Of a stretch of DNA of 64,000 nt, positions 60,482 through 64,000 are shown piece by piece. The notes under the pieces were generated by a model. The model was not told the origin of the DNA. It did no database searches and saw only the letters and a list, made by a program, of their open reading frames with translations. Origin of the DNA: Burkholderia pyrrocinia. Lineage in GTDB: Bacteria > Pseudomonadota > Gammaproteobacteria > Burkholderiales > Burkholderiaceae. The stretch covers positions 1,612,001 to 1,676,000 of the forward strand of contig NZ_CP011503.1 in the NCBI RefSeq assembly GCF_001028665.1. The letters run 5' to 3'. Both the position numbers and the translations under genes were made by a program. Position 1 is the stretch's first letter; every line of letters starts with the position of its first letter.

Positions 60482-61258
60482 TCAGAGCGTCAGGCCGCCG
60501 TCGACATGGATGACCTGGCCGGTGATCTGCCGCGCCGCGTCCGACAGCAGGAAGGCGATCAATGCGGCGACGTCGTCGGGTTCGGCGATCCGGCCGAGCG
60601 GTGTCGCCTGTTCGGCCTGCGCCCATGCGGCGGCGTTGCCGGCGCTCGGCCCGTGATCCTTGCGCGTGAAGCCGGGCGCGACCGCGTTGACGGTGATGCC
60701 GCGCGCGGCGAATTCGGCGGCCGCGGTGCGCATCAACGATTCGAGCGCGGCTTTCGCGGCGGCGGTGGCCGCGAACGGCGCGTCGGCGCGGTAACGATGC
60801 GCGACGAACGAACTGACCGCGACGATCCGCGGCGCGGCCGACGCTTCGAGCAGTGGTCGCGCGCGGCCCGCGAGTGCGGAGAACGCGCCGGGCATCGCCG
60901 CGAAGGCGGACGCGAGCGCATCCGCGGAAAGGTCGGAAAAGGCCTGCCGCGCGGCGAAGCCGGCATTCGCGACGAGCTGGTCGAGCCCGCCGAAGCGCGT
61001 GGCGGTTGCATCGACGAGCGCGGCGGCGACGCCCGGCTCGGCGAGATCGCCGGTGAGCGTGATGCACTCCGCGCCGGCCGCCGCGCAGGCGTGCTCGACG
61101 TCGGCGAGCCGGGCCCGCGCCGCGTCGTCCGCGCCGCGCGCGTGCAGCGCCAGCGCGATGCCGGGCGCCGCGAGCCGCCGCGCGAGCGCCGCGCCGATCC
61201 CCGAGCCTGCGCCGGTGATCAGCGCGATCCGCACGATGTGCGCGGCGCGTGCGTTCAC
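60482..61258 (-). CDS. SDR-family oxidoreductase with atypical active site
   Basis: Rossmann-fold protein of 258 residues. The cofactor motif is TGAGSGIG (15-22), NAG is at 98-100, and the structural Ser pair S149-S150 is present. The canonical YXXXK is not: the segment reads PFAATAAAKAAL with F162, T165 and K169. The Phe-X6-Lys spacing recalls the Tyr-X6-Lys of FabI enoyl reductases, with Phe in place of Tyr. The C-terminus GQVIHVDGGLTL is typical. The GTG start overlaps the stop of the ABC gene by 4 bases. Substrate unknown. Confidence 0.83.
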   Translation of the reverse strand: MNARAAHIVRIALITGAGSGIGAALARRLAAPGIALALHARGADDAARARLADVEHACAAAGAECITLTGDLAEPGVAAALVDATATRFGGLDQLVANAGFAARQAFSDLSADALASAFAAMPGAFSALAGRARPLLEASAAPRIVAVSSFVAHRYRADAPFAATAAAKAALESLMRTAAAEFAARGITVNAVAPGFTRKDHGPSAGNAAAWAQAEQATPLGRIAEPDDVAALIAFLLSDAARQITGQVIHVDGGLTL

Positions 61259-63027
61259 GCGGCGACCTTGTCGCTGTCGTATACGCGCTCGACGTTGATC
61301 GTGCCGACGTGGAACGCGGCCAGCGACTCGCGGTGCGCGATGCTGACGATCGCGGCCTTCGGCAGCCGTTCGGCGAACAGGTGGTAGAGGCGTGCCTCGT
61401 TGTCGGTGTCGAGCGCGCTGGTGGCTTCGTCGAGGAACAGGAAGTCGGGCTTGTGCAGCAGCACGCGTGCGCCGGCCAGACGCTGCTGCTCGCCCGGCGA
61501 CAGCACGCGCGTCCAGTGCGCGGTTTCGCCGAGGCGCTCGACGTAATCCTCGAGGCGGCATGCGCGCAGCGCGTCGCGGCACGCGTCGTCGCTGAACGTG
61601 TCGGGCGTCGCCGGATAGGTGAGCGCGGCCTTCAGCGTGCCGATCGGCAAATAGCTCGTCTGCGGCACGAACATCATCCGCGCGCCGACCGGCGCGTCGA
61701 TCGCGCCGTCGCCGAACGGCCACAGCCCCGCGAGCGCACGCATGAACGTGCTCTTGCCGGAACCCGACTTGCCGATCACGAGCCAGCGCGAACCCGGCTC
61801 GATCGTGACGTTGCCGATGTTCGCGAGCGCATTGCCGTTCGGCAGCGCGAGCTTGAGCGACGACGTCGACAGCTTCGCCGCATCGACGTAGTGCAGGTTG
61901 ATGCCGCCGTGCTCGGTCGCGGGCGACAGGCTTTCCTTCAGGTGCGACGTGCCCATCACGCGCTTGAACTCGCGCAGACGGTTGACGGTGGCGCGCCATT
62001 CGACGAGGGTCGAGTAGCTGTTGATGAACCACGAGAACGAATCGCTGACGGTGCCGAACGCGGACGAGATCTGCATCAGCACGCCGAACGAGAACGCGCC
62101 CGCGAAATAGCGCGGCGCGGCGACGACGAGCGGGAAGATGATCGCGATCTGCCCGTAGAAGCTCAGCACGAACGTGAGCCGCTTCGTGTACTTCATCACG
62201 CGCCACCAGTTGTCGCGGATGCGCATGAAGAGGGTTTGCGCGTTGCCGGTCTCGGTTTTCTCGCCGTCGTAGAACGCGATCTGCTCGGCGTTCTCGCGCA
62301 CGCGGATCAGCCCGAAGCGGAAGTCGGCCTCGACGCGCTGCTGCTGGTAGTTGATCGACACGAGCGGATGGCCGACCTTCTGGATGATCAGCGAGCCGAT
62401 CACCGCGTACAGGGCGGCCGCCCACACCATGTAGCCGGGAATCGAGATCGGCGTGGCGCCGAGCGTGAACGTCAGCGCACCGGCGAGCGACCACAGGATC
62501 GTGATGAACGACACGAGCGTGACGACCGTCGACAGCAGGTCGAGCGACAGCGCGAGCGTCGTGGTCGCGAACGACTGGAGGTCGTCGGTGATCCGCTGGT
62601 CGGGGTTGTCCGCGAGGCGGTCACGTTCGATCCGGTAGAACGCGCGATCGCCGAGCCACTGGCCGAGAAAACGGTCGGTCAGCCACTGGCGCCAGCGGAA
62701 GCCGAGCATCTGCCGCAGGTAGCGGCCGTACACGGCGAGGATGATGAAGCCGAACGCGAGCGCGGAGAACTGCATCAGCAGGTTCGGGAAGTCGTGGACG
62801 TCCTTCGACTGCAGCGCGTTGTAGAACTCGGCGTTCCACTTGTTCAGCCGGACGTTGATCCAGACCACGCAGAGGTTGATCGCGATGATCGTGACCAGCA
62901 GGCCCCACGCGAATTTCCATTCGGACGATACCCAGTAGGGCTTGATGAGGCTCCATGCGGATACCGGGCGCTCGTCCTGCGGCGCGTCGGAGGCGGCGGA
63001 GCGGACGGGATCGATCGATTGGGTCAT
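61255..63027 (-). CDS. ABC transporter, fused permease/ATPase of the SbmA/BacA-YddA group
   Basis: Inner-membrane transporter of 590 residues that joins an SbmA/BacA-like membrane domain (about 25-360, six spans) to an ATPase domain. Walker A GKSGSGKST (419-427), signature LSPGEQQRLA (509-518), Walker B FLFLDEATSALD (529-540). WRQWLTDRFLGQWL and YQQQRVEADFRFGLIRVREN are typical of this group, known for peptide, vitamin B12 or very-long-chain acid transport. From MTQSIDPVRSAASD the start has AGGAAG upstream; a longer frame to 63156 is rejected. Coupled to the SDR gene. Confidence 0.92.
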   Translation of the reverse strand: MTQSIDPVRSAASDAPQDERPVSAWSLIKPYWVSSEWKFAWGLLVTIIAINLCVVWINVRLNKWNAEFYNALQSKDVHDFPNLLMQFSALAFGFIILAVYGRYLRQMLGFRWRQWLTDRFLGQWLGDRAFYRIERDRLADNPDQRITDDLQSFATTTLALSLDLLSTVVTLVSFITILWSLAGALTFTLGATPISIPGYMVWAAALYAVIGSLIIQKVGHPLVSINYQQQRVEADFRFGLIRVRENAEQIAFYDGEKTETGNAQTLFMRIRDNWWRVMKYTKRLTFVLSFYGQIAIIFPLVVAAPRYFAGAFSFGVLMQISSAFGTVSDSFSWFINSYSTLVEWRATVNRLREFKRVMGTSHLKESLSPATEHGGINLHYVDAAKLSTSSLKLALPNGNALANIGNVTIEPGSRWLVIGKSGSGKSTFMRALAGLWPFGDGAIDAPVGARMMFVPQTSYLPIGTLKAALTYPATPDTFSDDACRDALRACRLEDYVERLGETAHWTRVLSPGEQQRLAGARVLLHKPDFLFLDEATSALDTDNEARLYHLFAERLPKAAIVSIAHRESLAAFHVGTINVERVYDSDKVAA

Positions 63028-63262
63028 GTGCTTCCTGATGAGTAGCCGGCGCGCGGGCCGGGCGAAACCGGGCGCGCGCCGCGATACGGCATGCCGGGGC
63101 GCGGCGCCGACTGACGGCGGGTGTCCGGATGGTCGCCCGCGCGTCTTAAACGGCACTTAAGGGCCGGCGGTGACGCGGCAACCGGCCGCTCGTGCGGCCG
63201 GCCTGCGGGCATTGTGCCAGAGCGGCGCAGCGCGACGGCGAATTTGCCGCAAGGGGGACAGT
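63028..63262. other. Intergenic region with inverted repeats, no gene
   Basis: A perfect hairpin, CCGGCCGC (63182-63189), loop TCGT and GCGGCCGG (63194-63201), lacks a T run. CTTAA (63145-63149) and TTAAG (63157-63161) form a small inverted repeat that may belong to the ABC promoter. No coding region was seen. Confidence 0.4.
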
Positions 63263-63292
63263 TTGCGGCGCTTTCCGCTTTTATGGTCTAAT
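63263..63292 (+). promoter_or_regulatory. Promoter of the thiamine operon
   Basis: TTGCGG (63263-63268) and TCTAAT (63287-63292) are 18 bp apart. The start would be near 63299, exactly at the 5' end of the riboswitch. Confidence 0.6.
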
Positions 63293-63300
63293 GGCCGACG

Positions 63301-63410
63301 ACGAAACAGGGGTGCTTCGTGCGTGGCCGGCAGATGTTCCAGGCGGCGCGGCGAGGCTGAGAAAGACCCTTCGCACCCGATCCGGGTAATACCGGCGAGG
63401 GAAGTTTCTG
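63301..63410 (+). promoter_or_regulatory. TPP riboswitch (THI element)
   Basis: The thiamine pyrophosphate aptamer is visible stem by stem. P1 pairs GAAAC (63303-63307) with GTTTC (63404-63408). P2 pairs GGGTGC (63310-63315) with GCACCC (63373-63378). The conserved CTGAGA is at 63357-63362. P4/P5 contains CCGGGTAATACCGG (63382-63395), and GGGAAG closes the aptamer. It lies upstream of thiO, consistent with repression by TPP. The downstream CCGGC/GCCGG inverted repeat near 63473-63490 followed by a broken T run may be the expression platform. Confidence 0.93.
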
Positions 63411-63529
63411 ATCCCGCCGGGCCGCGCTGGCTGCCATCCCACATGGTCAGCGCCCGAGTCCCGCCCGGCCGGCCTTTGCTGCCGGTTTCGTCCTTTTGGG
63501 TACGCGCATTGCGCGTTACGGAAGGAATG

Positions 63530-63658
63530 ATGACCGCACAATCTTCAGTCTTTTGCATGGCCCCCGGCCCGAGGTCGCGTGCGTTCGCACGGGACGGCGG
63601 GTGCGCGTCGACGTTCGTCGTGCGCGCCCGCGCGGTTCGCGAGGAGGGTGCGCGATGA
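63530..63658 (+). CDS. Small ORF between riboswitch and thiO (possible leader peptide)
   Basis: A 42-codon frame beginning MTAQSSVFCMAPGPRSRAF, with a GGAAGGA ribosome site 5-10 bases upstream (an ATG three bases earlier also fits). Its TGA overlaps the thiO ATG by 4 bases, so translation would couple into thiO. No family was recognised. It could be a regulatory leader peptide placed between riboswitch and gene, or a chance frame. Confidence 0.45.
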   Translation: MTAQSSVFCMAPGPRSRAFARDGGCASTFVVRARAVREEGAR

Positions 63659-64000
63659 ACGTTCAGGATTCACGGCCGGATTTCGCGGTGCTCGGCGGCG
63701 GCCTCGTCGGCCGCCTGATCGCATGGCGGCTCGCGGGCGACGGGCATCGCGTCGCACTCTATGAGCGCGGCGGCCCGGACGGCGAGCAGTCGGCTGCGTG
63801 GGTGGCGGCCGCGATGCTCGCGCCGCTCGCGGAAGCGGCGAGCGCGGAGCTGCTGATCACCGAGCTCGGCGCCGCGTCGCTCGCGCGCTGGCCGCAATGG
63901 CTCGCCGAACTGCCCGAACCCGTGTTCTTCCAGCATCACGGCACGCTCGTCGTCTGGCATCACGCGGACCGTGCGGAGGCGCCGCTGTTCGAGCGGCGGG
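63655..64000 (+). CDS. thiO: Glycine oxidase ThiO, N-terminal part (3' end outside window)
   Basis: FAD-dependent oxidase that turns glycine into the iminoacetate used for the thiazole ring of thiamine. The visible 115 residues begin MNVQDSRPDFAVLGGGLVGR. The dinucleotide motif FAVLGGGLVGRLIAWRLA (10-27) and the acidic end of strand 2 (VALYERGG) are followed by SAAWVAAAMLAPLAEAAS, typical of ThiO. The frame stays open to the window's end. First annotated enzyme under the TPP riboswitch; thiSGE probably follow outside the window. Confidence 0.9.
   Translation, partial: MNVQDSRPDFAVLGGGLVGRLIAWRLAGDGHRVALYERGGPDGEQSAAWVAAAMLAPLAEAASAELLITELGAASLARWPQWLAELPEPVFFQHHGTLVVWHHADRAEAPLFERR

Noticed and set aside
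58931..61387. 818-codon plus-strand frame across dadA-like, MFS and SDR genes
   Set aside because: Runs over three well-supported minus-strand genes; composition is Arg/Ala/Glu-rich and without domains.

Overview
This window is 64 kb of GC-rich (roughly two-thirds G+C), gap-free betaproteobacterial chromosome. Protein sequences, gene order and codon use point to Burkholderia, most likely the Burkholderia cepacia complex, chromosome 1. I did not resolve the species. I see no prophage, genomic island, CRISPR array, rRNA or tRNA gene. About 70 genes are described, plus a TPP riboswitch and a strong candidate small RNA.

Layout. (1) 1-999: 3' end of recQ. (2) 1059-20677: a continuous str-S10-spc-alpha ribosomal superoperon, in order rpsL-rpsG-fusA-tuf / rpsJ / rplCDWB-rpsS-rplV-rpsC-rplP-rpmC-rpsQ / rplNXE-rpsNH-rplFR-rpsE-rpmD-rplO-secY-infA-rpmJ / rpsMKD-rpoA-rplQ. 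Visible promoters lie before rpsL, rplC and rplN, and terminator-like hairpins lie after tuf, rpsK, rpsD, rpoA and rplQ. (3) 20.8-31.4 kb: an envelope redox and cytochrome block with cutA, dsbD, hemB, engB, cytochrome c4, system II cytochrome c assembly (resB, ccsB) and methionine sulfoxide repair (msrPQ). A candidate sRNA sits head-to-head with hemB. (4) 31.5-41.8 kb: lptM, cyaY, mrcA (PBP1A), a compact pilM-N-(O+P)-Q type IV pilus assembly operon, aroK-aroB and dgt. (5) 41.9-47.0 kb: ugpBAECQ for glycerol-3-phosphate and glycerophosphodiester uptake. (6) 47.1-55.4 kb: ompW, a REP-associated-transposase-like gene that has lost its catalytic residues, and gltBD glutamate synthase. (7) 55.6-63.0 kb: an AGCS amino-acid symporter, thpR, a DadA-like flavoprotein with an MFS transporter, and an SbmA/YddA-like ABC exporter coupled to an atypical SDR. 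(8) 63.3-64.0 kb: a TPP riboswitch, a tiny coupled ORF and the start of thiO.

How the genes work together. The first third makes the translation machinery, the RNA polymerase alpha subunit and the SecY channel. DsbD supplies periplasmic reductant, which system II cytochrome c assembly requires, and HemB supplies haem precursors. PilMNOPQ forms the alignment complex and secretin of the pilus next to a peptidoglycan synthase. GltBD assimilates nitrogen. ThiO starts thiazole synthesis under thiamine pyrophosphate control.

The parts most worth a second look are the hemB-antipodal RNA with an anti-Shine-Dalgarno loop (about 24236-24339), the catalytically dead RAYT-like protein before gltB (48056-48769), the chain of terminator-like hairpins inside the alpha operon, the PilO-PilP fusion, and the coupled small ORF between the TPP riboswitch and thiO.
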